Below are positions 15,363 to 20,435 of a DNA stretch of 32,742 nt, in pieces. A model generated the notes under the pieces. It ran no database searches. It saw only the letters and a list, made by a program, of their open reading frames with translations, and was not told the DNA's origin. A program made the position numbers and the translations under genes. The first letter of the stretch is position 1. The number at the start of each line of letters is the position of its first letter. The stretch comes from a virus, in IMG/VR virus record IMGVR_UViG_3300046370_000094, positions 1 to 32,742 of that record; one strand, given 5' to 3'.

Positions 15363-16392
15363 GTTGTATTCCTTTCAGTATGTGAGCTATAACATCTACT
15401 GTCCAACCATTGCCTATCATCTTGTATCGCTGCGTATTGGATACATGGTTAGTGTAGTTGTCAGGCATTGTTTGTAAGCGTTCACACTCTAGTGGTGTTA
15501 GCTTTCGCCAAGCATAACCAGATAAAGCCACCTTTGGTTCTCTGTGACCACCTTGCATTGTTGTTAATGTTGGAGCTTTCCCATCTCTTGAGTATACTCT
15601 TTTGATACTGTCATGTCCTTTCAAATCAGCACTACCAACTCTAATAAGTCCATCTTTAGATGTCGTAGGATTTTCTTTTGGAATTAACTTTTTTATGTAT
15701 GTAGGTATCTGACCTTTATACATTGATGCAGTAAGGCAGTTTGCTTTAGGGTCATCTACTGATTTGACTTTATTTCCTCTTGGCTCTCCTGACCAGGAAT
15801 TTGCTAAGTAGTTTGGTATGTCTCCAAAAGGTAAGTCTTCAAGTATATCTTTAAGCATGATTCCTTTATCTTGTGGTTGCATTGTAAGAATGGGCACATA
15901 CTTTTCTAAGTTCCAATCATATTTTGCAAGCCAATATAATCTGTTTCTACTTTGTGCAGACAACAGAGATGAGTTTATTCTTATAGGTTCACAGCCCATG
16001 TATTTAGATATAATATCTTGTGATTCCTTTGACATTCTCACATTCTCTAGCAATACATATTTAGGCAGTAGCTCATCTCTTATTCTTATGAAGTCAAAAA
16101 ATAGTTTGCTTCGAGGGTCATCAAAATTAAGTTGCTTACCAGCAAAACTAAATCCTTGACATGGAGAACCACCCATCATCAAACCAATGTGATGATTGAA
16201 ACTTCTATAACCAACTTCAGTTATGTCTCCTAATTGTATTGTATTTGGAAAGTTAGCTTGTGTTACTTGGATAGCGTACTTGTCTATCTCTGAAGCATAG
16301 TAAACATTTTCTTGCCCATCAAAAGTAATACCAAGTTTTTTTAAGGCTAACTGCCCACAACTTGCACCATCAAAACAGCTAAATACATTCAT
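15355..16392 (-). CDS. DNA (cytosine-5) methyltransferase
   Basis: This 345-residue protein has all main C5-methyltransferase motifs in order: the cofactor loop F-S-C-F-D-G-A near residue 4; the catalytic P-C-Q with Cys78; E-N-V at 116-118; Q-S-R-N-R at 147-151; a target-recognition region at about 165-300; R-K-L-T-P-L-E-C-E-R-L-Q in motif IX; and G-N-G-W in motif X. It transfers a methyl group to cytosine in a short DNA target. There is no restriction enzyme beside it, so it is an orphan enzyme, most likely protecting phage DNA from host restriction or marking it. An AAGGAG site precedes the start. Confidence 0.92.
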   Translation of the reverse strand: MNVFSCFDGASCGQLALKKLGITFDGQENVYYASEIDKYAIQVTQANFPNTIQLGDITEVGYRSFNHHIGLMMGGSPCQGFSFAGKQLNFDDPRSKLFFDFIRIRDELLPKYVLLENVRMSKESQDIISKYMGCEPIRINSSLLSAQSRNRLYWLAKYDWNLEKYVPILTMQPQDKGIMLKDILEDLPFGDIPNYLANSWSGEPRGNKVKSVDDPKANCLTASMYKGQIPTYIKKLIPKENPTTSKDGLIRVGSADLKGHDSIKRVYSRDGKAPTLTTMQGGHREPKVALSGYAWRKLTPLECERLQTMPDNYTNHVSNTQRYKMIGNGWTVDVIAHILKGIQHG

Positions 16393-16394
16393 AG

Positions 16395-16535
16395 TTATTC
16401 TCCTTGCCTATTCTCGTAGTACTTAGTTATAGTTTTCAATGTATCTAATGCTTGCTCAAATGTTACTTTTTCCATTTGCATTTGCCCTACAATATCTTCT
16501 AACGATTCTAGTAAGTTGTCATATTCAGTCTTCAT
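16395..16535 (-). CDS. 46-residue first gene of the leftward early operon
   Basis: I start at the ATG at 16535, behind a GTGGAGAT site. The frame is open to 16631 but that region is the promoter. The protein is a helical, acidic peptide with a Y-D-N-L-L-E-S-L-E-D-I core and no recognised family. It is the first product of the leftward promoter and ends two bases before the methyltransferase start, with its last codons supplying that gene's ribosome binding site. Confidence 0.6.
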   Translation of the reverse strand: MKTEYDNLLESLEDIVGQMQMEKVTFEQALDTLKTITKYYENRQGE

Positions 16536-16566
16536 GTTAATCTCCACTTCTTTGCTATTGGTTACG

Positions 16567-16595
16567 ATATTATTCTTTACAATCGCTACTGTCAA
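16567..16595 (-). promoter_or_regulatory. Leftward early promoter
   Basis: Read on the minus strand, TTGACA (16595-16590) and TAATAT (16572-16567) are separated by 17 bp. The -35 is perfect and the -10 matches 4/6. The promoter would start transcription near 16560 and drive the DNA module down to 11985. Its -35 is part of the TGTCAACA element repeated at 16623, so the regulator encoded at 16649 could control it. Confidence 0.65.
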
Positions 16596-16630
16596 CATAT
16601 TATTTAAATATAATTGACAGGTTGTCAACA
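16590..16630. promoter_or_regulatory. Operator region of the divergent switch
   Basis: TTGACA (16614-16619), three bases, and TGTCAA (16623-16628) form a perfect 15-bp inverted repeat that overlaps the -35 of the rightward promoter. The 8-mer TGTCAACA occurs at 16590 and 16623, 33 bp apart (about three helical turns), and the first copy is the -35 of the leftward promoter. A dimeric repressor binding here could touch both promoters. Confidence 0.55.
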
Positions 16631-16642
16631 CTTAATTATTAT
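16614..16642 (+). promoter_or_regulatory. Rightward promoter of the regulator gene, probably leaderless
   Basis: TTGACA (16614-16619) and TATTAT (16637-16642) are 17 bp apart. The expected start point is about 16649, which is the A of the regulator ATG. No ribosome binding site is visible before that ATG. The message would then begin with AUG, as lambda cI does from PRM. Confidence 0.6.
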
Positions 16643-16648
16643 AACAGT

Positions 16649-16864
16649 ATGAAATTAATCGACTACATAAAGAAGAATAAACTGACACAAAACAAGTTTG
16701 CCCTCAAATCAGGGTTGACTCGATCAGCTATATGTAGACTCATAAAGTGTGAGAGATTTCCAACACCTGACACAATGAACAAGATAGAGTTAGCCACACT
16801 TGGTCAAGTAACTGCGAATGACTTTCTCAAACAGATGCAAGAGAGAATGATAGATGGCAGATAG
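16649..16864 (+). CDS. Cro/CI-type HTH regulator
   Basis: The 71-residue protein starts at the ATG at 16649. A TTG 27 bases upstream lies in the operator and is unlikely. Residues about 5-60 form an XRE-type helix-turn-helix: L-T-Q-N-K-F-A-L-K-S-G-L-T-R-S-A-I-C-R-L-I-K-C-E, then P-T-P-D-T-M-N-K-I. There is no cleavage or dimerisation domain, so it is Cro-sized. It is transcribed divergently from the DNA module and likely represses one or both promoters. The end overlaps the nuclease gene by 11 bases. Confidence 0.8.
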   Translation: MKLIDYIKKNKLTQNKFALKSGLTRSAICRLIKCERFPTPDTMNKIELATLGQVTANDFLKQMQERMIDGR

Positions 16865-17237
16865 CCGGAACAAAGGTGCATCTTTTGAGAGAAAGATATG
16901 CAAGCTCATCAAAGATAATCTTAACATAGATGCCAAGAGAAACCTCGATCAGTATCAAGCTAAAGGTCAAGCTGATATTATTATTCCTGGCTGGTCTATT
17001 GAATGTAAAGCGTATCTCAAAGGCACTACTTTTAAACGTGCTTGGTGGGAGCAAGCAAAAGAATCTGCTGCGAGTTTAAATCTGACTCCAGTATTGATAT
17101 ACAAATACAATAACTGTCCTATTAAATGTGTTATTTCTCTTGATGTCCTGTCGAGGAACTTTAATGCTGGGCATGATTTGGTTTGTGAAGTAGATATAGA
17201 AACATGGTTTTACATAGTGAGGGAGCGAGATGGATAA
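16854..17237 (+). CDS. Holliday-junction-resolvase-like PD-(D/E)XK nuclease
   Basis: The 127-residue protein has N-K-G-A-S-F-E-R-K-I near residue 6, Asp41 in Q-A-D-I-I-I, and E-C-K at 50-52. This is the E, D, E-x-K arrangement of small phage resolvase-type nucleases. The predicted role is resolving branched recombination or replication intermediates before packaging, which complements the annealing protein, exonuclease and SSB of the divergent operon. The site before the start is a weak GAGAGA. The gene overlaps both neighbours. Confidence 0.75.
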   Translation: MADSRNKGASFERKICKLIKDNLNIDAKRNLDQYQAKGQADIIIPGWSIECKAYLKGTTFKRAWWEQAKESAASLNLTPVLIYKYNNCPIKCVISLDVLSRNFNAGHDLVCEVDIETWFYIVRERDG

Positions 17238-17496
17238 GTTTGATTTATTACAAAAGACTGCTGAAGTTATACAAGAACGTGGAGAAAGCTACGGCTCTAT
17301 CGTAGATAATCATACTCGTATTGCTAAAATGTGGTCTGTGATATTAGATAAGTATGTAACAACTGAGCAAGTAGCTCTTTGTATGGTAGCTGTTAAGATT
17401 GCTAGATTGATAGAAACACCTGACCATGATGACTCATGGCAAGATATTCTAGGTTATGCCCTAGTTGGTTATGAGTGTGCTGATGCCAAGAAATAA
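17230..17496 (+). CDS. DUF6378-like small phage protein
   Basis: This 88-residue protein contains E-R-G-E-S-Y-G, then N-H-T-R-I-A-K-M-W, V-A-L-C-M-V-A-V-K-I-A-R-L, and D-S-W-Q-D-I-L-G-Y-A. I know this pattern from a common phage family (DUF6378, from memory) that looks like a helical bundle related to MazG-type nucleotide pyrophosphohydrolases. Enzymatic activity is unproven. A GAGGGAG site precedes the start, which overlaps the nuclease gene by 8 bases. Confidence 0.75.
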   Translation: MDKFDLLQKTAEVIQERGESYGSIVDNHTRIAKMWSVILDKYVTTEQVALCMVAVKIARLIETPDHDDSWQDILGYALVGYECADAKK

Positions 17497-17731
17497 TATT
17501 AATTTAATTAGAAAGTATGCGAAGAAGTGCAAGACTAAAGAAAGATTTAAAGAGCTGGTTCTTTCTCTTAAGGTACTTGGCAATAGCAACGATCATATGG
17601 CTGAAGTTACTCTTGATGGTTACTGGGCTTACTATAATGAGCTTGAACCAGCTGAACAAAGAATGAGAGACGTTACTCGTTTTGTGCATGGTTATGTGAG
17701 TAAACATATCCAAGATAAATTATTTTCTTGA
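17483..17731 (+). CDS. Unknown 82-residue protein at the end of the rightward early operon
   Basis: The protein is mostly helical and basic in its first third, with L-I-R-K-Y-A-K-K-C-K-T-K and a later G-Y-W-A-Y-Y-N. Starts at 17471 and 17465 are also open. I chose the ATG at 17483 for the shortest overlap with the preceding gene, but none has a clear ribosome binding site. The stop codon overlaps the -35 of the consensus promoter that follows. No family was recognised. Confidence 0.6.
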   Translation: MPRNNINLIRKYAKKCKTKERFKELVLSLKVLGNSNDHMAEVTLDGYWAYYNELEPAEQRMRDVTRFVHGYVSKHIQDKLFS

Positions 17732-17755
17732 CAGCTTTTTGCTCCCTCGTATAAT
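17728..17755 (+). promoter_or_regulatory. Perfect-consensus sigma70 promoter pointing into a convergent gap
   Basis: TTGACA (17728-17733), 16 bp, TATAAT (17750-17755): both hexamers match consensus exactly. It is the best promoter in the window, yet no rightward gene follows it until the packaging genes 2.3 kb away. Transcription would start near 17762, at a small hairpin GCTATG-CTGA-CATAGC (17758-17773), and run antisense to the accessory operon. Confidence 0.75.
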
Positions 17756-17872
17756 CAGCTATGCTGACATAGCAAAGCCCTACGGCAACGATCAAAACAT
17801 TGTTTTGTTTTCATAGTCTTAACGAATGTATGCTTTAATAAAAATAAAAAAAATATCTTAGTACTTATAGAA

Positions 17873-17926
17873 ATGCAATACAGTACATCTATGCAGTACT
17901 GTACTGCATAGATATACTTACATAGA
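17873..17926. repeat. 27-bp palindrome with iteron-like flanking repeats
   Basis: ATCTATGCAGTAC (17887-17899), one base, and its exact reverse complement (17901-17913) form the palindrome. A 14-base element at 17873-17886 matches 17891-17904 at 12 of 14 positions, 18 bp apart, and CATAGAT recurs just after the palindrome. The surroundings are very AT-rich. There is no T-run on either side, so a terminator is unlikely. An operator or a replication origin is possible. Confidence 0.7.
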
Positions 17927-17942
17927 TTTGCGTTTTTATTAG

Positions 17943-18155
17943 TTAGTATAGAAAAGCTATACTAAATTTTTGAAGAGTTTTTACTTCCTCTTCGTTTATA
18001 TCTTGAGTTGATATAACTTCATATTGTCTATGGTCAAATTCATTATATCCATAAACTTCCTCGATCATTTCTCTTTCAGTCAATTCCTTTGTAAATATGC
18101 TATACTGTTCGTAAGAATTTTCTCCGTCTTTTATTTCAAAAAAAGCTAGTATCAT
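17943..18155 (-). CDS. Unknown 70-residue protein, last gene of the accessory operon
   Basis: This small acidic protein begins M-I-L-A-F-F-E-I-K-D-G and has a middle rich in Glu and Tyr. Its ribosome binding site (AGGAGAG) overlaps the stop codon of the HTH gene upstream, so the two are translated together. Pairing of a small acidic protein with a regulator at the end of an operon of unknowns fits an accessory or anti-defence function, but nothing in the sequence shows a mechanism. Confidence 0.65.
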   Translation of the reverse strand: MILAFFEIKDGENSYEQYSIFTKELTEREMIEEVYGYNEFDHRQYEVISTQDINEEEVKTLQKFSIAFLY

Positions 18156-18164
18156 GTTTCTCTC

Positions 18165-18344
18165 CTATTTCTCGTCTTGATAAATACGTTTTGCTAGTAT
18201 TGAAACAGTCTTTCCAACTGGTCTCTGTCCAGACTCGCAGTACGTTATCATTCTAATTGTTATTCCCAACATTTCTGCGAACTCTTTTTGAGTGTATTGG
18301 AGTTCTGTTCTGATAGATTTAAATTGCTCTTTTGTTAATTGCAT
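18165..18344 (-). CDS. 59-residue XRE-type HTH regulator (Aca-like arrangement)
   Basis: The frame begins at the ATG at 18344 behind a strong AAGGAG site and ends with TAG at 18165. The protein has F-K-S-I-R-T-E-L, then the helix-turn-helix T-Q-K-E-F-A-E-M-L-G-I-T-I-R-M-I-T-Y-C-E-S-G-Q-R-P-V-G. The ending Y-C-E-S-G-x-R-x-V resembles the Y-W-E-S-G pattern of short phage autoregulators, including some anti-CRISPR-associated (Aca) proteins. It lies near the end of an operon of small unknown genes, as Aca genes do, and probably represses that operon. Function in detail is inferred. Confidence 0.75.
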   Translation of the reverse strand: MQLTKEQFKSIRTELQYTQKEFAEMLGITIRMITYCESGQRPVGKTVSILAKRIYQDEK

Positions 18345-18359
18345 GGTAGTTTCTCCTTA

Positions 18360-18374
18360 CCTTTGCTAGGTTGT
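18360..18374 (-). promoter_or_regulatory. TAGCAAAG leader element, copy before the HTH gene
   Basis: On the minus strand this reads ACAACCTAGCAAAGG, followed by the ribosome binding site of the HTH gene. Related copies precede other genes, at 18653-18666, 19350-19362, 19651-19667 and 16550-16557. Confidence 0.5.
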
Positions 18375-18410
18375 GGCGTTGCAATTTCATGTTTTGCAAC
18401 GCCCTTTTTT
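18375..18410 (+). terminator. Canonical intrinsic terminator oriented rightward
   Basis: GGCGTTGCAA (18375-18384) pairs perfectly with TTGCAACGCC (18394-18403) around a 9-base loop, followed by CTTTTTT (18404-18410). The T-run exists only for rightward transcription, although every gene here is leftward. On the leftward message the same sequence is a stable 10-bp hairpin just upstream of the HTH leader, where it might affect stability or translation. Confidence 0.75.
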
Positions 18411-18411
18411 A

Positions 18412-18642
18412 TTACCAATCTCTTTGATCTAAATCAAAGGTACGTCTCAAATCCCACATGCTCTGTTCTAAGTTTCTTATATCAGATAAGTATAAGTCTT
18501 GGCACTCAAAGAGCATTTGTAAGGCTGAACTAAGATGTTTCTCAGTTTCTTTAACTGCTTTCATCTGTTCATCAGTAAGATTATCAATGCCTTTTTTTCT
18601 TTTGATTTCTTTTAATTGAGACTCTGTTTTTTTCTTAGTCAT
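18412..18642 (-). CDS. Unknown 76-residue charged helical protein
   Basis: A Lys-rich start (M-T-K-K-K-T-E-S) is followed by long helices with many Leu, Glu and Gln, plus one Cys in L-F-E-C-Q-D. It is probably a small helical bundle or coiled coil. A CAAAGGAG site with the TAGCAAAG leader motif precedes it. No family was recognised. It is the gene immediately before the HTH regulator, separated from it by the strong hairpin. Confidence 0.65.
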   Translation of the reverse strand: MTKKKTESQLKEIKRKKGIDNLTDEQMKAVKETEKHLSSALQMLFECQDLYLSDIRNLEQSMWDLRRTFDLDQRDW

Positions 18643-18652
18643 TATTGTTTCT

Positions 18653-18666
18653 CCTTTGCTAGTTGT
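18653..18666 (-). promoter_or_regulatory. TAGCAAAG leader element, copy before the 76-residue gene
   Basis: On the minus strand this reads ACAACTAGCAAAGG, directly joined to AGAAAC and the start codon. It shares AAC-TAGCAAAGG with the copies at 18360-18374 and 19350-19362. The ribosome binding site is part of the element. Confidence 0.5.
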
Positions 18667-18684
18667 GCCATTATTGGCGTTTTA

Positions 18685-18700
18685 AGAGCCGTATGGCTCT
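18685..18700 (-). terminator. Hairpin right after the 69-residue gene
   Basis: AGAGCC and GGCTCT (6 bp) enclose a 4-base loop four bases beyond the stop codon at 18705. On the minus strand it is followed by TTAAAA, so it is at most a weak terminator. It may also trim the message between the two halves of the operon. Confidence 0.35.
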
Positions 18701-18704
18701 ATTC

Positions 18705-18914
18705 TTATCTTACACTCCACATATATATTTTATTGTGTCTTTCTGTGTCTTCTTCCTCGTTCCTTAAAATGAAATAACATTTAGTTAAAGGAAAACTAGA
18801 CTTGTATTTTTCAAAGTTTTTAAATTCTTCTCTTACTTTGTTTTTAACAAATCTATTAAAAATGTATTTGTCTATTTCTATACCTATTTCGTATTGATTA
18901 TTTACCATTTCCAT
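18705..18914 (-). CDS. Unknown 69-residue protein of the accessory operon
   Basis: I start at the ATG at 18914. A TTG five codons upstream overlaps the GGAGG ribosome binding site and is rejected. The protein is rich in Phe, Tyr, Asn and Lys, with I-G-I-E-I-D-K-Y-I-F and an ending Y-M-W-S-V-R. It starts four bases after the stop of the tiny membrane protein gene upstream, so it is co-translated. No family was recognised. Confidence 0.6.
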   Translation of the reverse strand: MEMVNNQYEIGIEIDKYIFNRFVKNKVREEFKNFEKYKSSFPLTKCYFILRNEEEDTERHNKIYMWSVR

Positions 18915-18918
18915 TTGC

Positions 18919-19023
18919 TTAACCTCCAAAAACTATTAATAAAAATATTGCATAACCAAATATTATAAATAAAAAAGATAGCTCTATTATGCTAACAGCT
19001 ATTAATTTAAATATGTTTTTCAT
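18919..19023 (-). CDS. 34-residue single-span membrane peptide
   Basis: The frame starts at 19023 behind a GGAGAA site that follows the stop of the upstream gene, and ends at 18919. After M-K-N-I-F-K the rest is almost wholly hydrophobic (residues 7-34, with one Glu at position 14 and Tyr at 24). It would span the inner membrane once. Its last codons contain the GGAGG site of the next gene, so translation of the two is linked. Its size is typical of toxic or modulatory phage peptides, but function is unknown. Confidence 0.65.
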   Translation of the reverse strand: MKNIFKLIAVSIIELSFLFIIFGYAIFLLIVFGG

Positions 19024-19035
19024 TGTTTATTCTCC

Positions 19036-19341
19036 TTATTCTGCTGACTTAACTAAGCTAACCATTTCATTGAATGAGTTAGCAATTCCAACGTCATCTA
19101 AATACTCTCCGTTATTATCTAACTTCATTATTGAGTATTTATGCTTTATGTCTTCTTGCTTTATGCTTTCATCTTCAAGGTCAAAAAAGAAAACTTGTAT
19201 GTTGCCTTTTTTGTTTGTGTAAGATGGTGCTAGATCATTATGATATGATGAATTAATAAAGCCTAATTTCTTAAGCTCATCAATGTCACAGTTCATATTA
19301 TAATTATCATTCCATGCAAATTTAACTGTTGATTGTTTCAT
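19036..19341 (-). CDS. Unknown 101-residue protein of the accessory operon
   Basis: The protein is acidic with mixed strands and helices: V-K-F-A-W-N-D-N-Y-N near the start, I-Q-V-F-F-F-D-L-E-D-E in the middle, and a helical end. A CAAAGGAAAA site inside the TAGCAAAG leader element precedes the start. Only 22 bases separate it from the upstream gene. No family was recognised. The acidic character is shared by many DNA-mimic and anti-defence proteins but is not proof. Confidence 0.65.
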   Translation of the reverse strand: MKQSTVKFAWNDNYNMNCDIDELKKLGFINSSYHNDLAPSYTNKKGNIQVFFFDLEDESIKQEDIKHKYSIMKLDNNGEYLDDVGIANSFNEMVSLVKSAE

Positions 19342-19349
19342 GTTCTTTT

Positions 19350-19362
19350 CCTTTGCTAAGTT
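19350..19362 (-). promoter_or_regulatory. TAGCAAAG leader element, copy before the 101-residue gene
   Basis: On the minus strand this reads AACTTAGCAAAGG, just before AAAAGAAC and the ATG. It fills most of the 22-base intergenic gap. Confidence 0.5.
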
Positions 19363-19363
19363 A

Positions 19364-19642
19364 TTAATTAAGATTTGTTAGAATATACAAGCCTTGATCT
19401 ATCTTCTTCTGTGTTTCTTTTGTGGTTTCATTCAAGAAGATGTTTCTGTATTTGCTTGTTGTAACGGAGTAATTCCAATATTTAGAGTCAAGATAAACTT
19501 TCTTTTCTCCGTCTTCATTCCAAGTTTTTTTAGCTATCATTGAGTTATAGGATTGAAAATAAACTGTATTAAAATCATCTTCTATTATAAATTGATTAGC
19601 TATTTTATTTCCGTTGTTGCTTGTCATGTTTTCTACTTTCAT
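19364..19642 (-). CDS. Conserved phage protein, first gene of the accessory operon
   Basis: This 92-residue protein has the pattern V-Y-F-Q-S-Y-N-S-M-I-A-K, then K-V-Y-L-D-S-K-Y-W-N-Y-S-V-T-T-S-K-Y-R-N-I-F-L, and T-K-K-I-like residues near the end. I remember this as a small family spread through phages of many hosts, without known function. It is the first gene after the leftward promoter at 19681-19708, and its leader contains a diverged TAGCAAAG element. Confidence 0.7.
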   Translation of the reverse strand: MKVENMTSNNGNKIANQFIIEDDFNTVYFQSYNSMIAKKTWNEDGEKKVYLDSKYWNYSVTTSKYRNIFLNETTKETQKKIDQGLYILTNLN

Positions 19643-19650
19643 AGCTTTTA

Positions 19651-19667
19651 CCTTTCTTGCTAAGTTG
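19651..19667 (-). promoter_or_regulatory. Diverged TAGCAAAG leader element, first gene of operon
   Basis: On the minus strand this reads CAACTTAGCAAGAAAGG. It keeps AACTTAGCAA and the AAAGG but has three extra bases between them. It sits in the 5' leader between promoter and start codon. Confidence 0.4.
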
Positions 19668-19680
19668 GTTGATACAAATC

Positions 19681-19708
19681 ATTATGCAGAAATATGTTCT
19701 ATCGTCAA
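19681..19708 (-). promoter_or_regulatory. Promoter of the accessory operon
   Basis: On the minus strand, TTGACG (19708-19703), 16 bp, CATAAT (19686-19681): each hexamer differs from consensus at one base. Transcription would start near 19674, about 30 bases before the first ATG. A partial dyad AGAA/TTCT (19688-19700) lies in the spacer and could be an operator for the operon's HTH protein. Confidence 0.65.
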
Positions 19709-20045
19709 GCACTAATGTAAATATTTTTTAAATGGCTGTATAATTAAGGCTAGGTAAGGAATGTAAATATTTTTAGCAACGAAAAAAACCAGGTACAAAA
19801 AAATTTTATTGCTGAGTAAAAAGAAATAGTTTATTTGTTAGCATATTAGGGAGAGATACACGCAGAATAAACATTGAATGATACAGTTCTACACGGCAAA
19901 GAATGAAACATGAAATTCAAAACAAGAAAAGCAATAATAAAAATGTATGCAGTTTGGCAAGGCATGGGGGGTATAATAATTAAGGTATGTCACCCAGTCA
20001 GGCGTGCCACCATATATATCAATTAATAGGTACATTCACACACAC
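19709..20045. other. Non-coding AT-rich gap upstream of the packaging genes
   Basis: Nothing here is convincingly coding. It contains poly-A stretches, a TATAAT at 19972-19977 without a good -35, and a 38-codon frame at 19910-20026 with no clear ribosome binding site. Because it lies directly before terS, it is the best place to look for a packaging start (pac/cos) site and the late promoter, but I see no diagnostic motif. Confidence 0.5.
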
Positions 20046-20435
20046 ATGATAAGCAAAGCAAAACAAGAGCACATCATAGCATCCATTACAGACGGACACA
20101 GCCTAGTAAAGGCTTGTCAAGATGCAAAGGTTAGCCGTGCTACGCTATATCGCCATATGAGCAAGGATGCTGACCTAGACAACAATGTTAAGACTGCACA
20201 GAGACAGGCTGCTGAGAAAGCACTAGAAGAACTAGAGGATATGTACGGAGATGCGTTGCATGGTCGTAAGAGTTACGATCCTAATCTATTGAGAGACTAT
20301 GGGCATCATGTACGTTGGAAGGTGCAGAAGATATTACCAGAGAGATTTGGCGAAGCTAAGAATAGAACTGGCGTTGAGATCAGTGATGGTTCATTGAAGA
20401 TAGTTTGGGAGACTGGTTCAGAGGATGCAAGTTAA
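20046..20435 (+). CDS. terS: Terminase small subunit
   Basis: The protein is 129 residues from the ATG at 20046. A GTG at 20004 would add 14 residues, and neither has a good ribosome binding site. An N-terminal helix-turn-helix (S-L-V-K-A-C-Q-D-A-K-V-S-R-A-T-L-Y-R-H-M) would bind the packaging site on phage DNA. It is followed by a long helix for oligomerisation and a basic region with H-H-V-R-W-K-V-Q-K. It overlaps the large subunit gene by 11 bases, the classical arrangement, and would hand DNA to it. Confidence 0.85.
   Translation: MISKAKQEHIIASITDGHSLVKACQDAKVSRATLYRHMSKDADLDNNVKTAQRQAAEKALEELEDMYGDALHGRKSYDPNLLRDYGHHVRWKVQKILPERFGEAKNRTGVEISDGSLKIVWETGSEDAS

Larger units (their letters stand above)
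17762..18410 (+). ncRNA. Candidate antisense RNA from the consensus promoter to an intrinsic terminator
   Basis: No rightward coding frame longer than about 65 codons starts here. The interval begins at a perfect promoter and ends at a canonical terminator (stem 18375-18403, T-run to 18410). Between them it covers, in antisense, the 70-residue gene at 17943-18155 and the whole HTH regulator gene. Alternatively the RNA may be short, ending near the weak CAAAA/TTTTG hairpin at about 17793-17812. The transcript itself is an inference. Confidence 0.35.

Noticed and set aside
18689-18929. TTG start at 18929 for the 69-residue gene
   Set aside because: The TTG overlaps the GGAGG ribosome binding site, which is correctly spaced for the ATG at 18914.
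19910-20026. 38-codon rightward frame upstream of terS
   Set aside because: There is no convincing ribosome binding site, no recognisable family and no coupling to a neighbour. It also covers the possible TATAAT at 19972.
17732-20045. tRNA genes or an integration (att) site
   Set aside because: I looked for cloverleaf T-arm sequences and tRNA-like ends and found none. No integrase is present anywhere in the window.
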